Shown here: one piece after another, positions 44,627-55,887 of the stretch
Numbering within the stretch: the first letter of the stretch is position 1
How the letters are laid out: every line of letters begins with the position of its first letter
NCBI RefSeq assembly: GCF_019320115.1
Contig: NC_089597.1
Span: forward strand, 118,488,000-118,551,999
Direction of reading: 5' to 3'
Length of the DNA stretch: 64,000 bases
DNA from: Miscanthus floridulus
Lineage: Eukaryota; Streptophyta; Magnoliopsida; Poales; Poaceae
Notes under the pieces: generated by a model
What the model was told of the DNA's origin: nothing
Databases searched by the model: none
What the model saw: the letters and a program-made list of their open reading frames with translations, nothing else
Program-made: the position numbers and the translations under genes

Positions 44627-46016
44627 TGTAGGGGACCGTGACGCCTAAGAGGGGGGGGGGTGAATTAGGCAACTTAAAATTCTAACTCTAAACAATGGAC
44701 TCTTTTTCTAATCTTAACAAAACCTATGCAAAAGATAAACTATCTAAATGTGCAACTACGATTTTGCTAGTGTGTTGCTATCTCTACCGCAAAAGAAGTA
44801 ATATAATCAATGTAAATGCGGAAGCTAAAGGGCAAGGTAGAGATATGCAAACTCCCATCGATGACTACGGTATTTTTACCGAGGTATCGAGAAGCACGCA
44901 AGCTTCCCCCTAGTCCTCGTTAGAGCCCCTCGCAAGGGCCAAGCTCCCGGTCGGGTAACTCCGTGGATAGCCTCGGACCTTCCCCACGCGCAAGTGGGTC
45001 TCCGGCGTGCCTTCCGGTAAGCCTCTCCCGGATGCTCCCCGCCGTCTTTACTATCAAGCTTCCGGTAGGAAACGTCGCGGGCCTTGTTCCCTCCGGTACA
45101 TGGTGGCGGCCACACCACAATCGCGGTTGGTGTGATCTCGCAAGACTACAAGCCCCTCTGATGTACAACAATGGTGCGCGCAAGCATCGAGTGGTAAGAG
45201 ATATGCAAATCTCACTAAACACTAGGCCTAAACCTAGAGCAAGCGCATAAGCGGTGGTTTAATCAACCTAAGCACTTCACAAAGCACCTACGCTAATCAC
45301 CTAATGAATCACTAAGTACTATGCAAGTGGAGATCACTAAATAGTGTATCAACACCCTTGATATGTTTACTCAGCTCCACTCTGCTCATTTAGCCGGTTG
45401 GGGGTTGTATTTATAAGCCCCACTAAGAAAGTAGTCGTTGGGGACGAAATCCATCTTTTCTGCTACTGACCGGACACTCAGGTCGTCCTGATCGGACGCG
45501 TCTAGTCGTCCCGACCGTTAGAGCCGCGATCAACTGATCGGACGCTGCAGCATCCGGTCACATGCCTCTGGACGCGTCTGGTCGCAATTTCACCGCTCTG
45601 GAACCTCTCTGTACTCGATCGAACTCTGTTGTCCTGTGTCCGGTCGATTTGCTTGTTCAGTGTTGGTCGCTGCTGCTGTCGAGTCTCTTGATCGGGGCGT
45701 CCGGTCACTGTGCTATCAGCGTTTGGTCCAGCGTCCGGTCACCTCTATGAGCTTGTTTCTTCGCAATCTTGCGTCCGGCTTGGTTCCTATCTTCATGCTT
45801 GGACTTTGCTTGATATCTTGGGTCTTCTCTTGTGCTTCTAAGGTCTTGCTTATGGTGTTGATCATTGGATCATCACGTCGCCTTCGTCCAAGTCATGTCT
45901 TACACCCTATTGAACTACAAAACAATCACTTGCAAATTCATTAGTCCAATTTGATTGTGTTAGTCATCAAACACCAAAATCCAAAGTAAATGGGCCTAGG
46001 GTCCATTTTCCTTACA
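44627..46016 (-). repeat. 3' LTR of the gag-only Copia element (1390 bp)
   Basis: TGTAGGGGAC...CCTTACA. It starts like the LTR at 49569 (TGTAGGGGACTGTAACGCC) and shares the GACCGGACGC-type motifs (about 45470-45745) with the SIRE-like LTRs, although the rest of the sequence differs. A polypurine tract (ATCTCTTCCTTTTTGC on plus) follows. Confidence 0.85.
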
Positions 46017-47374
46017 ATCTCTTCCTTTTTGCTGATTGATGACAACACGACCAAAGCAAGCAAATAATAAAAATTTCAAATTTAAAAAGTACCTGCTTGC
46101 TAGGATGCAATGCAAGGGACAAGGTTATATGATGCTTAAAGATACTACCTGTAAGACTAGAAGATACCACTTGAACACTTATCTTGCCCTTGCAAAAATC
46201 CCCATGTGGTATTATGGATATAAGCCTTGCTTCCTATAAATTTACCCCATTACATAGGCTAATCCATAATCCACTATCCTCACTTTCTCGGACCATTACC
46301 ACTTGTAGACCATTACCACTTATAAATTATTATGATCTAGCTTTTGGTCCTACAAATTAATGCTTGCTTTTGGTCCTCTAAATTCTTTCCCTTTGGAATC
46401 AAACACTGAAAAGGAAGACATTAGTAGCACAAGGGAGGGTCAAACTTTGTGATCCTTTGTATGTAGAGTGAAATAGGTCACAAAATTTGACTCTCACATT
46501 ATATAGACTAAGCTCCCCCTAAATATATGCATACATATGGTAGAAGGCAAAGCGTATGCATAGTTGGCAAACTTTTGCTCAAGGAAATTTAATCTATATA
46601 ATGCATGGAGAAAGCATATAAATATCAAAATGAAATCAACATGATGATATTGGTTTAGAAATACCACATGTGGAAACCAATTTGATTTCTACCACTTGCA
46701 ATAGGTGGTGGATATTTGAAGTATGATGCTTAACTCCGGGGACTCCATTTTCCTTGCAATGAGACTACTCTACACATAATAAGCTTAAAAAGGTGTTTGT
46801 CTCAAGGCATCCAACTTGTAGAGTAACCTCTCCCTAAATTTGTGCACACAAGTATGGAGTACTTGTAGAAAACATGCACATTGATTTTAGAATCAAAGAT
46901 ACCACTTGAAAGATGACATCACATGAATGTGAGAGTCATTTTCGAAGGCGATATTCAGGAGAAATTATCTACAATTTGGACTTTGGCACATATTAGATGA
47001 ACAATCGAAAGACAAGCTATGTGCCGTGCTCCTAAACAATTTTAAACCATGTAGGTTTGCTCCAAGGGTTAAGAATGAAACCGAGCAAGCCTACCATAAG
47101 ATATACCTAGTGTATACATGTCAAAAGATATAAGCATGCAAATACAAACCTAGACATGAAGAGTAACTAGATGCTTAAAGATGCCACTCGTAGGAAATTA
47201 AATCTAGTACCATTGGAAGCAAATTGAATCTAGTTACCTAACATGGAAAGGAGTATTTGGGTCCTTAGTATTCGCTAACCCACTTGGTAATATTTTTGTC
47301 CATCATGATGCACCCCATGAAATGCATCCACACTTTGCCAAGTCTCCAAATTCCCCGAAAGTCCATCGGACTTC

Positions 47375-49510
47375 TCACTTTCCTTTTGGAATCCAAACCT
47401 TCTTAGTGCTCTTCATGTTGAAAATGATTTCTTTTGGCACCCAAAAGCATTTGACCCCATTGTTGGCTTGCTTGTTCACCTTGATGGCCACCACCTTATC
47501 ATTTTTCTTCTTCTTTAACAAGTATGGTGTGGAGGCCTTCTTGTCCACCTTGTTGGTGTAGGTGTTGGAGAGCTTGCTTGTTTGCTTCTTCTGTTTCTTC
47601 TTTGCTCCTCCCCCATTCTTCACCTTGCAGTCATAGGACTTGTGACCTTCCTTATGGCACACGTAGCAAACCACAGTTTGTCCTTCATCAAGCTTCTTCA
47701 CTCCCTTAACGGTGTTATCTTGATGAAGTTGGGCTTGCTTCACCTTGCCTTTCACTTGAGTCAAGTCCTTGGTGAGGCGAGCTACTTCTTGCTTGAGTTG
47801 CTCATTCTCCATTTGTAACCACTTGTGTGCATGTATCTACAACAACTTTCTCAACACAAACTTGGTTGCACAAAGATGAGTCTAAACATAAATCATTACA
47901 AGAAGTAGAGGCATCCTTTTTGGACATGTTAAAGATAGAACTTTTCTTTTTAGATGCCTTGGTGGGGGTTGTACTAGCGGCTTCAAGATTAGCAACTTTA
48001 TTAGTTAGCTCATCACAATGTTTGCACATGGTTTCTATTTTAGCAAGCAAACTTTTATAAGCATCTTGTGAGCTAGCTAACTTTTCTTTTAATTTTTTAT
48101 TTTTCTTTACAAGTCGCTCATCATTGATTGTGCACGCATTTGTTGTTGCACTAGCCTCAAGTTGCTCAATTTTAGTAGATAGTTCAACATTGAGATTAGC
48201 AAAGTTCTCATATTATTCAAGCAAGATTTTGTATGCTTCTTGTGAACTATCTAGCTTTTCTTTTAATTTTTTGAGCTTCTTTTGTTGACTAGTGCAAACT
48301 TTAGCATAATTAAGATTTTGTTGCACAATTTCATCATAAGAAGGCATTTCATCATCACTATCACTCTCACTAGAGGATGAGCTTTCGTTACCTCGTGCCA
48401 TAAGGCACATACGAGAAGAGCTTGATAACGAGTGCTTGTGCCCTCGCCTCTTGTGATGGTGTTCTTCTTCACTTGAAGAATCATCCCATGACCTTATTGA
48501 TGTGAGGGCTTGGTTCTTGCATGCCTTCTTCTTTGTCTTGGGTGTGGGATTATTTGGACAAACTTCCACAAAGTGTCCCAACTTGCCGCATCATAGCATC
48601 CTCTCTTTCTTTGCTCATTTCTTTGATTGCTGAAAATGAGATCTTGGATTTGGATGGGCACATCCTTAACATTGAGCCTTTGGATCATCTTCTCCACCTT
48701 GTTGATTAGTTTGATTGATTCTTTATCAAGGTCGGAGGTGGAGGAGGAGGATTGATCATCTTCATTTGAATCTTCATCTTCACTTGAGGAGCTTGAGCTT
48801 GAGCTTGTCTCAACTTGCTTGCCCTTCATCTTCTTTTTCTCGCTACATGTGAGAGCTTTGCCTTTGCTTGATGAAGAGGCTTCGTCTTGACCCATCTTAC
48901 GTGACATTTCAAATGCCACTATCTTGCCAATGACTATGCCCAGGGTCATGGTGCTCAAGTTCTCCATGTTGTGAAGGATGGTGATGATGCTTGCATATTT
49001 CTTTTGTGGTAGCACGGAGATGATCTTCCTCACGATGTCCGCATCATCTAGCTTTGTTAATCCTATTGAATGGAGCTCATTGATAATTAGATTCAAATGA
49101 GAATACATATCACGAATAAGCTCATCATCATTCATTGTAAAGGAATCATAATTTTGTTTAGCTAGACAATGTTTTTGCTCACGAACATTAGATGTGCCGT
49201 CATGGAGCTCTTGAAGTTTTAACCAAATTTCATGTGTCGTATTTAGAGTGAACACTTGGTTAAACACATCCATGCTAAAAGATTCAAACAAGCAATTCTT
49301 AGCTCTAGCATTGAAATGCATTTCCTTTTCTTCACTCTTTGTGGGTTTATCTGGATTCTTAATGGGTTTCATCCTGTCATGAGTGACTCTCCAAACACCC
49401 AAATCAACCGCCTCAAGGTGGCAAGCCATTCTAGCTTTATAATAAGGGAAGTTAGTGCCATCAAAGTGCGAAGGCCTAGAGGTATCCATCCCAACCACTC
49501 TAAATAGCAT
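47375..49510 (-). pseudogene. Gag of the gag-only Copia element
   Basis: The start at 49510 is open for 338 residues: MDTSRPSHFDGTNFPYYKARMACHLEAVDLGVWRV, a DUF4219/UBN2-type capsid start, then FNQVFTLNTTHEIWLKLQELHDGT and LNLIINELHSIGLTKLDDADIVRKIISVLP. At the first zinc knuckle the frame shifts: the knuckle text GKLGHFVEVCP appears in the next frame (48581-48213). An acidic serine-rich and coiled-coil part follows (48050-47802 and 47812-47375), with a second, complete CCHC knuckle CYVCHKEGHKSYDC and a KVWIPKGK end. At least two frameshifts or stops break it. Gag would assemble RNA-containing particles. Confidence 0.8.
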
Positions 49511-49553
49511 CGGCTCAACGACGGTTAAGCCAAAGGTTCAAATTGAGCCAACC

Positions 49554-49566
49554 GGCTCTGATACCA
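49554..49566 (-). other. Primer-binding site of the gag-only Copia element
   Basis: On the minus strand TGGTATCAGAGCC, two bases inside the LTR end. This is the exact plant Copia PBS for initiator methionine tRNA. Confidence 0.9.
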
Positions 49567-49568
49567 CT

Positions 49569-50185
49569 TGTAGGGGACTGTAACGCCTAAGAGGGGGGTG
49601 AATTAGGCAACTTAAAATTCTAACTCTAAACAATGGCCTCCTTTTCTAACCTTAACAAAACCTATGCAAAAGATAAACTATGTAAATGTGCAACTATGGT
49701 TTTGCTAGTGTGTTGCTATCTCTACCTTAAAAGGAGTAATACAATTAATGTAAATGCGGAAGCTAAAGAGTAAGGTAGAGATATACAAACTCTCATCGAT
49801 GACTCCAGTATTTTTACCGAGGTATCGAGAAGCACACAAGCTTCCTCCTAGTCCTTGTTGGAGCCCCTCGCAAGGAATCCCTCGTAAGGGCCAAGCTCCC
49901 GGTCGGGTAACTTCATGGATAGCCTCGGGCCTTCCCCATGCGCAAGTGGATCTTCAACGTGCCTTCCAGCAAGCCTCTCCCGGATGCTCCCCGATGTCTT
50001 CACTATCAAGCTTCCAGCCGAAACGCCGCGGGCCTTGTTCCCTCCGGTATACGGTGGCGGCCACACCACAAACACGGTTGGTGTGATCTCGTAAGACTAC
50101 AAGCCCATCCAATGTACAACAATGGTGCGTGCAAGCACCGAGTGGTAAGAGGTATGCAAACCTCACTAAACACTAGGCCTAAACA
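49569..50185 (-). repeat. 5' LTR of the gag-only Copia element, truncated
   Basis: Matches the first about 600 bp of 44627-46016 and stops at CACTAGGCCTAAAC. The remaining about 770 bp are missing; unrelated sequence follows. Confidence 0.83.
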
Positions 50186-51000
50186 AACATGGTGATAAAT
50201 ATGACAGTTATCGTATGTGTGCCCCTGAATGCCGCCTCCAAGACGAAGGCCGCCTCCAAGGATGTCACTGACAAGAAGGGAGCCTGAGTAGCAGACATGT
50301 AATTATGTTTTGTTATGTTAATTATTATGATAGTGAGAATTTTCTTAATAATCATGCATGTCCATTGCTTTACTATCATTTTAGTTATCGTATGTGTGCC
50401 CCTGTAACTGTATCGACGCATGGATCTCTTCGTTCTTGTCTTTCTTTATTCGTCAATTAAGTTTTCTTGTGGGAGGAACCGCCGCGATGATTCTAGGTCT
50501 ACACGGTAACAAAGCCGTATCATACGGCTGTTTGCAGATACAAAGAAACACTCCACCAGCAAACTCAACAAGGACTAGGCCGCGGACCTGGAGAGCAAGA
50601 ATGAGGCAGCACCTCACAAAACTTTGAGCAACATCTTAGTGAGGTGCTCTACCTTCCATCTCGCACCCCTCACGGTCGAGGGATGCAGATCTACTTCTTG
50701 ACCATGAGAGGAGAGATGGAATATAAAGCACCTAATCTTGAAGGAGCGCCTCGCAAACTTGAACTAGCATCTCAGTGAGGGATGCAGATCTGCATCTCCA
50801 ACCTTAAAGGCACCAAGATGGAATATAAAGCATCCAATCTTAGTCGATTGATGACCTGTCGAGTATGGATCGGAGCCCCTGAATAGGAGAGCACCTTAAT
50901 GATTGCAGATCTTCTGATCTTCTGTTAAGAGAAGATCTGCAATCATCAAGGTTGCTCTCCTGTTTAGCATCTCAAGCCTTAGAGGAAGAGAGTATCTATT
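50186..51000. other. Repeat-rich sequence, possibly inside a CACTA element
   Basis: Contains a 22-bp direct repeat (50206-50227 and 50383-50404, AGTTATCGTATGTGTGCCCC plus TG) and a doubled GCCGCCTCCAAG. From about 50565, text such as AGGCAGCACCTCACAAAACTT recurs at 51400. No gene supported. Confidence 0.4.
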
Positions 51001-52155
51001 CTAAAGGATTGAAGGAGGAAGAGTGTGTGGAATGAGCCCAAGAGGTGCATCCAGACTCGGCTTAAATAGGACAACCTTGAAGATGGAGAAGCGGAACTGT
51101 GTAGGTAGTTGGGAGTTGGGACATTCAACACTCACGTCTGTGTAGCCAAGGCAAATATGACACTTCCAAAATACGAAAGGAGTAACAAGCATCACACCCA
51201 TTCAGTTATTAATTATTTTATTAAGGCACAAACTATATATAAACAAAACAGTAACAAGCATCATAACCACATGAGGAAAAATTTCATTGATAACTTCAGT
51301 TACATTCCACGGTTGTACAATAACAAAGACCTATTGAAGACTACTGGGTGTACAATAACAAAGACCTATCAAGTACTAGGCCGCAGACAGGGAGAACAAG
51401 GACGAGGCAGCACCTCACAAAACTTCCACTTGCATCTCAGTGAGATGCTTTATCTTCCTTGCACTCATGGTCAAGAGAGGCAAGAAGAGGAGTAGGCATG
51501 GGAGAGAAGCGCTGCGCTGCTCCAGAGGAAGGAGGATCGCCAGGGCGCTAGAACTGATGAACCGGCACCAGCAGCGACCCCCCTTAATCGTAAAATTTCC
51601 ACTAGCACCTAGATCGAGCAGCCCCTGTTGCGCCTAGATGCCGGTAGTACCCAATCTTGAAGGCCTTCTCCTAACGCCAATGCTGCCACAGGAGGAGTTG
51701 CAGAAGGAGTGCCATGGTGATGAGGAAAATAAAGATGGTTGGCTGAAGAGCTTTGTCTGTGTTTAAGGAGGAAGGAGTGCATGGATTGCCCAAGAGGTGC
51801 ACCCAGACCCGGGTTATTTAGGCCAACATTGAAGATGGAGAAGCGGAACTCTGTAGGTAGATGGGACATTCAACACCGGCGCTACATTTACTGCCGGTAG
51901 ACCAAACGATCGTGTAGGGCCGGCGGCCATAACACGTATCACATATGTCTCGGCGTTCCATACGACTGAGTAAATGCAACCCCACTAGCACCGCCGCATC
52001 TACGGTTGAACCGTCGGTGCTAGAAGTTTCATCTGCCGGTTTGATTTCTTTCCAGGCCTTGCTATCGAGCAACCGACGGTGGAAGTAGCACACTGTCGCT
52101 TCTGTATGCTAGGGCAATGAAACTAGCGATGGTGATTGCTCAATCTGTAGTAGTG
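51000..52155. mobile_element. CACTA transposon end region
   Basis: The right boundary reads CTGTAGTAGTG (52145-52155), the reverse complement of CACTACTACAG, a classical CACTA terminus. Subterminal sequence is rich in short motifs of the ACCGACGGT / ACCGTCGGT type (51995-52085). A block with AAGAGGTGCA(T/C)CCAGAC, GATGGAGAAGCGGAACT and GGACATTCAACAC occurs twice (51030-51135 and 51790-51880). The other terminus was not found to the left, so the extent is open; it may be truncated at about 50186. Confidence 0.6.
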
Positions 52156-52560
52156 TACAATACGTTCTTGCATATGGTAAACTTATTCTCATGTATTGAG
52201 AATAGCATCCAGAAGTAGTTCAGAATAATGTGCCTATGACTTTACTGCTCAGCTCATTTTTAGCGCTCTCCCATTATTCATTATCAAGTGGGTCTATTTG
52301 GTAACCTGTACAACTCCTTATCCAAACCTTTGTAATGTAAATGGGATATGCTTAGTTACCTAAGTCTTTATGCAACGTAGCACTATTCTCAAAGCATCCT
52401 GGACCTGCATCCCACTACTCGATGAAAATTGGCGCATCCAACTATGCAAGGAGGCTTGCATCCGCACTCGAAGTCACGACCTAGTTCCTTGCACCAGCTG
52501 AGTCTAGACCTGCTTTGTAGGCGCCCCATTGATTGGGTTACCGCCCAAACCCCGTGCCCC
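52156..52560. other. Intergenic sequence, no supported gene
   Basis: The frames here (for example 52389-52637 minus) have no recognisable domain. Confidence 0.4.
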
Positions 52561-52569
52561 TTCTTAATT

Positions 52570-53516
52570 GAGTCAATTCCCTCAGCACCGTTGGAAATTT
52601 TACCTCTTCTCTCATTGCCATTGAAAATTTCAAACATTCCTCACTGCCATCGGAATAATTCACACTTCCCTCATTGCCATTTTCCATCAACACCTGTTAA
52701 GTTTCTTTCGCTGACTAGTGGGACTCACATGAACAGTGTATTTTTGTAAACTACAAAATGACCTCCCTTGCCCTCTTCCAGTGACACCATGGCCCCACCT
52801 TTCAATGTCTAAAGGCAGTCCACAGAATGTGACGTATCTGTCTCGTCTGAGCAGCTTGGCCGAGCGAGGCTGCGCGCCCAGGGGGCACCGTGGTTGTGAG
52901 AAGGGGTGGGGCGGAGCGAGCTCCGGCAAGACAATCTCCAGGCGCTGGCCAAGAAGGGCTTCCAAGTCGTCGGGGAACTCTCTGAGCTCGGCGTCCGTGG
53001 GGCCGAAGCCGGCAAAGCTGTCCGGGAGCTGCTGCATGGGTGATTCTGCGACCACCACCGGTGACACCATGCTGGCCTCGCAGGCTAGAATCATGAGCTC
53101 GAGCTCGCACGCTGACCCGAACCCTAGTGACCGGAAGGCGGCGATTTGCGGCGCGAGAGGGAGCGGCATGGGCGGGAGATGGCTCACCGGCGGGCGGGAG
53201 CGGCACGTGCGGGTGGCGGCTCGTCAGCGCGCATGCGGATGAGCGAGGTGCGGGTGGCCCGGCCGCTTGGCCGCGGGTGGGCGCTGCGCAACCGTCAGGC
53301 GCGGGAGGGGGAACTGGGAAGGAAGAAGAAGGGTAATTTTCACATCATTTGTTTAGGAGGGGTAAAATGGTCATTTCCACAACAACTTAACAGATGTTGA
53401 CGGAAATGGTAATAAGGAAAGTGTGAATTATTCCGATGGCAGTGAGGAAAGTTTGAAAATTTCAATGACAATGAGAGAAGAGGTAAAATTTCTAATGACA
53501 TTGAGAGAATTGATTC
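52570..53516. mobile_element. Mutator-like element (Pack-MULE type) with perfect 9-bp target duplication
   Basis: Terminal inverted repeats 52570-52701 and 53385-53516, 132 bp each, starting GAGTCAATTCCCTCA and GAATCAATTCTCTCA. The nine bases TTCTTAATT occur immediately outside both ends (52561-52569 and 53517-53525). Long inverted repeats with a 9-bp target duplication define Mutator-like elements. The 683-bp interior is much more GC-rich than the ends and surroundings and contains no transposase, so it is non-autonomous and likely carries a captured gene fragment. Confidence 0.88.
52687..53187 (-). CDS. Open frame of captured sequence in the Pack-MULE, unknown
   Basis: One hundred and sixty-six residues, start MSHLPPMPLPLAPQIAAF. 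The first about 85 residues look like real protein (ELELMILACEASMVSPVVV, SFAGFGPTDAELREFPDDLEALLGQRLEI). The end (SLQKYTVHVSPTSQRKKLNRC) runs into the inverted repeat and is unlikely to be native. I do not recognise the family. An overlapping plus-strand frame (52736-53242) is equally open because of the GC content. The donor gene is probably elsewhere in the genome. Whether the fragment is transcribed cannot be told from sequence. Confidence 0.35.
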   Translation of the reverse strand: MSHLPPMPLPLAPQIAAFRSLGFGSACELELMILACEASMVSPVVVAESPMQQLPDSFAGFGPTDAELREFPDDLEALLGQRLEIVLPELAPPHPFSQPRCPLGAQPRSAKLLRRDRYVTFCGLPLDIERWGHGVTGRGQGRSFCSLQKYTVHVSPTSQRKKLNRC

Positions 53517-53683
53517 TTCTTAATTCGGAGCATTTGCGCGCACCACTAGGTAGGGTTTGCACACATGTTCCTCTCCTTTCCTGCAGGTGGATACAGAGAT
53601 CCTGCCGCCTCTTCTTCCATGTTTTAACCGCGCGCTCGCGAAGAGGCTAAAATGTGGCTCGTCAGAGGTTGTGTTCTCATTGA

Positions 53684-53850
53684 CGTTTGTAAGGATCAAG
53701 TAGGCAGATTAGAGGGGGTGCATAGTCGTTTACAAGAGTTAATCGCGAATGCTAAGCCAATTTAAATGTGGAGTTTAACTAACGTCTAGCAACGACTTTA
53801 CTCTAAGTTCACTAGCGCCCTAACGAGAGACTAAGTTCACTAGCCACGTC
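53684..53850. repeat. Decayed Copia LTR-like fragment
   Basis: AGAGGGGGTGCATAGTCGTTT, then GTCTAGCAACGACTTTACTC, parallels the fragment at 44170-44390. No boundaries or coding region. Confidence 0.35.
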
Positions 53851-54097
53851 TTGCCGCCCGTGACATGTTCCCGTACCTTGAAATGATAGTATATTTTCTA
53901 ATTTTTAGACCGGGCTGATACGGTCGGCCAAGTTCAGGGCCGACGGGGTACCACACGGGGTGACGGCAAGGGAGCATTTGACGCCGGTAGATGGCCCTCA
54001 CGCCCCAAGCATAGTTCAGCGCGGAGTTGAGTGAGCTTTGCGGATAGGATAAGTTAGCGGACAAGTACATGTATGTCGTTCACTCGTTTGTTCTATC

Positions 54098-54245
54098 AAT
54101 CCGCGAAACGATCCCTTCCAGTGCCTGGACCACCTGCTCCATCGTCGGCCGGTGCGCCACGTCGTCCTGCACGCACCAGTAGGCCACCCTGCACGCGCGT
54201 TCCAGCTCCCGCGGGTCGGCGTCGCAATGGACCAGGGTCGTGGAC
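54098..54245 (-). pseudogene. Fragment of a lectin receptor kinase C-terminus
   Basis: On the minus strand it reads DADPRELERACRVAYWCVQ then DDVAHRPTMEQVVQALEGIV, matching residues of the intact kinase at 61530-61650 (DADARELERACRVACWCVQDDEAHRPSMEQVVQALEGVV). Over about 95 aligned bases I count about seven differences. Nothing of the rest of the kinase is seen on either side. It lies about 5 kb upstream of the intact gene in the opposite orientation, so it is a truncated paralogue. Confidence 0.8.
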
Positions 54246-54269
54246 TGCCGCACGGGTCAGGCATGGTAG

Positions 54270-55489
54270 CGGTAGTGTTCTACTGCTCTGGTTCACTCGT
54301 TTTCTTGTATGCATCTTCTTGTAGCACCTTTTTTTTGGTAGCCGGTGCGATTGATGTGATGTGCTTCGATGCCGTATAGACTGGTTCGTCAACCCATCGG
54401 TGACGGAGAAGGGCCATTATATTTCTGTTCCGGTCACGCACTAGTTACAACCTGAACGTCTGAATCTCACGCGCGCGGTCGTTACACGCAGCAGAAAAAA
54501 CAACGAGGCTGATTTGACCCTCCTCGTTCACCTAAAACACTCACGAGTGCCTCCCACGAAGTTTTAGGAGGGAGATGCACAACAAAGGTGATATATGATC
54601 AATAATGCCACTTAAAATATTGACAAATCTAGTCAATAAACATGTTGGACAGCAAGAGAGTTGAAACAGCTAACATTTGGAGGTAAAATGTTAAATAGAT
54701 TAGTTTTTGATCGGTTAGAGAGATGGATCTCTTTCAACCGGTCATTATTCTCTCATGTAATTAAATATACGGTAAAGCTAAAGGACACTCGAGTGTTCCA
54801 GCATCCGCCTGCGCTTGATTTTGTGGCCATCGGATGATGCGCTTTCAACGGAGGCGATGGCCGGTGAAGCGCAGTAAGCGGTCGCGGGGGCCAGGGTGGT
54901 CGCCGTCGGGCGCGTACCCGGGACGGCCGGTGGAGACGCGGACAGCAGGTACATGTGCATGCTGCTGCGAGTTAGCAGCATGGTTCCTGGGTCGTATTTA
55001 GCTTATAAGTCATGACTTATCAGTTAATAAATAGTATTTTTTATCACATCAATCAACAGTACTTTTAGTCATGATTTATCAGCTAAACAAGCCCAAAGAT
55101 ATAGAGCGTCGATCGCCTGCTGCAGGTGCAGGTGCACGGACCTGCTGACCCGTCGCCCTCGCATCACCTCGCCCCTTGCATGCACCCATGCAGATTCATT
55201 CCTTTAGCATGTGCACGTTACATCTCATTATACCATATTTTACTATTTCGGTTGGTGTAAGTTTTATGTTCAATGGATATAAATTGATTATTTATAAATG
55301 AGAATTGTTAGAATTATCTGAACAGTCATTTGATCATTTTTGGGGTTTTTTATTTTCTCTATGTTTTATTTGGTTCCCCTTTGAATTTTTTCAATTTGGC
55401 TCTCATAGAAATAATGTGGCTAATTTTTTTGTTTGTTTAATATTTTTATATTATTTCGATAATTTTTTTGGTTCATTTGCTTTGGATCC
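54270..55489. other. Intergenic sequence with a MITE-like remnant
   Basis: 55010-55095 has TTAGCTTATAAGTCATGACTTATCAG and ATGATTTATCAGCTAAACAAGCCC, an inverted-repeat MITE-like remnant. The minus frame at 54778-54981 is without domain. The AT-rich stretch 55210-55480 has nothing recognised. Confidence 0.4.
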
Positions 55490-55887
55490 TGTCGACAGAA
55501 TATGCTCGGCAGTCCACCGAGGGGTATCCCGCGATGGTAGATTTGTCGGTGGGGATGCGCGTAATCAGGAACCAGATGGTGACACAAGGCGCAGAGACAA
55601 CGATTTAGATAGGTTCGGGCCGTCTGATCGACGTAATACCCTACGTCCTGTGTCTTTGGTGTATTGTATTGATCTGTATGTAGATCCGATCTGATAGATC
55701 CTATCCGCTAGGGGACCCCTACCTCTCCTTATATACTCTGGAGGAGATAGGGTTACAAGTAAAGTAGCCTATTTGGTACTATACAATGTCTTGTGGTGCA
55801 CGCCGAGCAGCGCCGTGCACGCCTTGATCTTATGAGCTGGGCCACCTCCGATGGTACGGCACATGTCTTGGGGGCCATACCCCCACA
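55490..55887 (-). repeat. 3' LTR of the minisatellite element (398 bp)
   Basis: TGTCGACAG...CCCCCACA. It is about 60 bp longer than the other LTR because of a segment near 55795-55855 (CTTGTGGTGCACGCCGAGCAG and following) absent at 58546-58882. Confidence 0.87.

Larger units (their letters stand above)
44627..50185 (-). mobile_element. Gag-only Copia-type LTR element (TR-GAG-like)
   Basis: 3' LTR 44627-46016, polypurine tract 46017-46033, internal region, PBS 49554-49566, truncated 5' LTR 49569-50185. The internal region is only about 3.5 kb and codes for gag alone: nothing like protease, integrase or RT is seen in the 1.3 kb between gag and the polypurine tract. Elements with LTRs and gag but no pol are known in plants as TR-GAG and are moved by enzymes supplied from autonomous relatives. 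A secondary pol deletion cannot be ruled out. The outer 5' LTR is cut at 50185. Confidence 0.75.

Noticed and set aside
52736..53242. Plus-strand 168-residue ORF in the Pack-MULE as the captured gene
   Set aside because: Composition allows open frames on both strands; the minus frame looks more protein-like. Neither can be assigned to a family.
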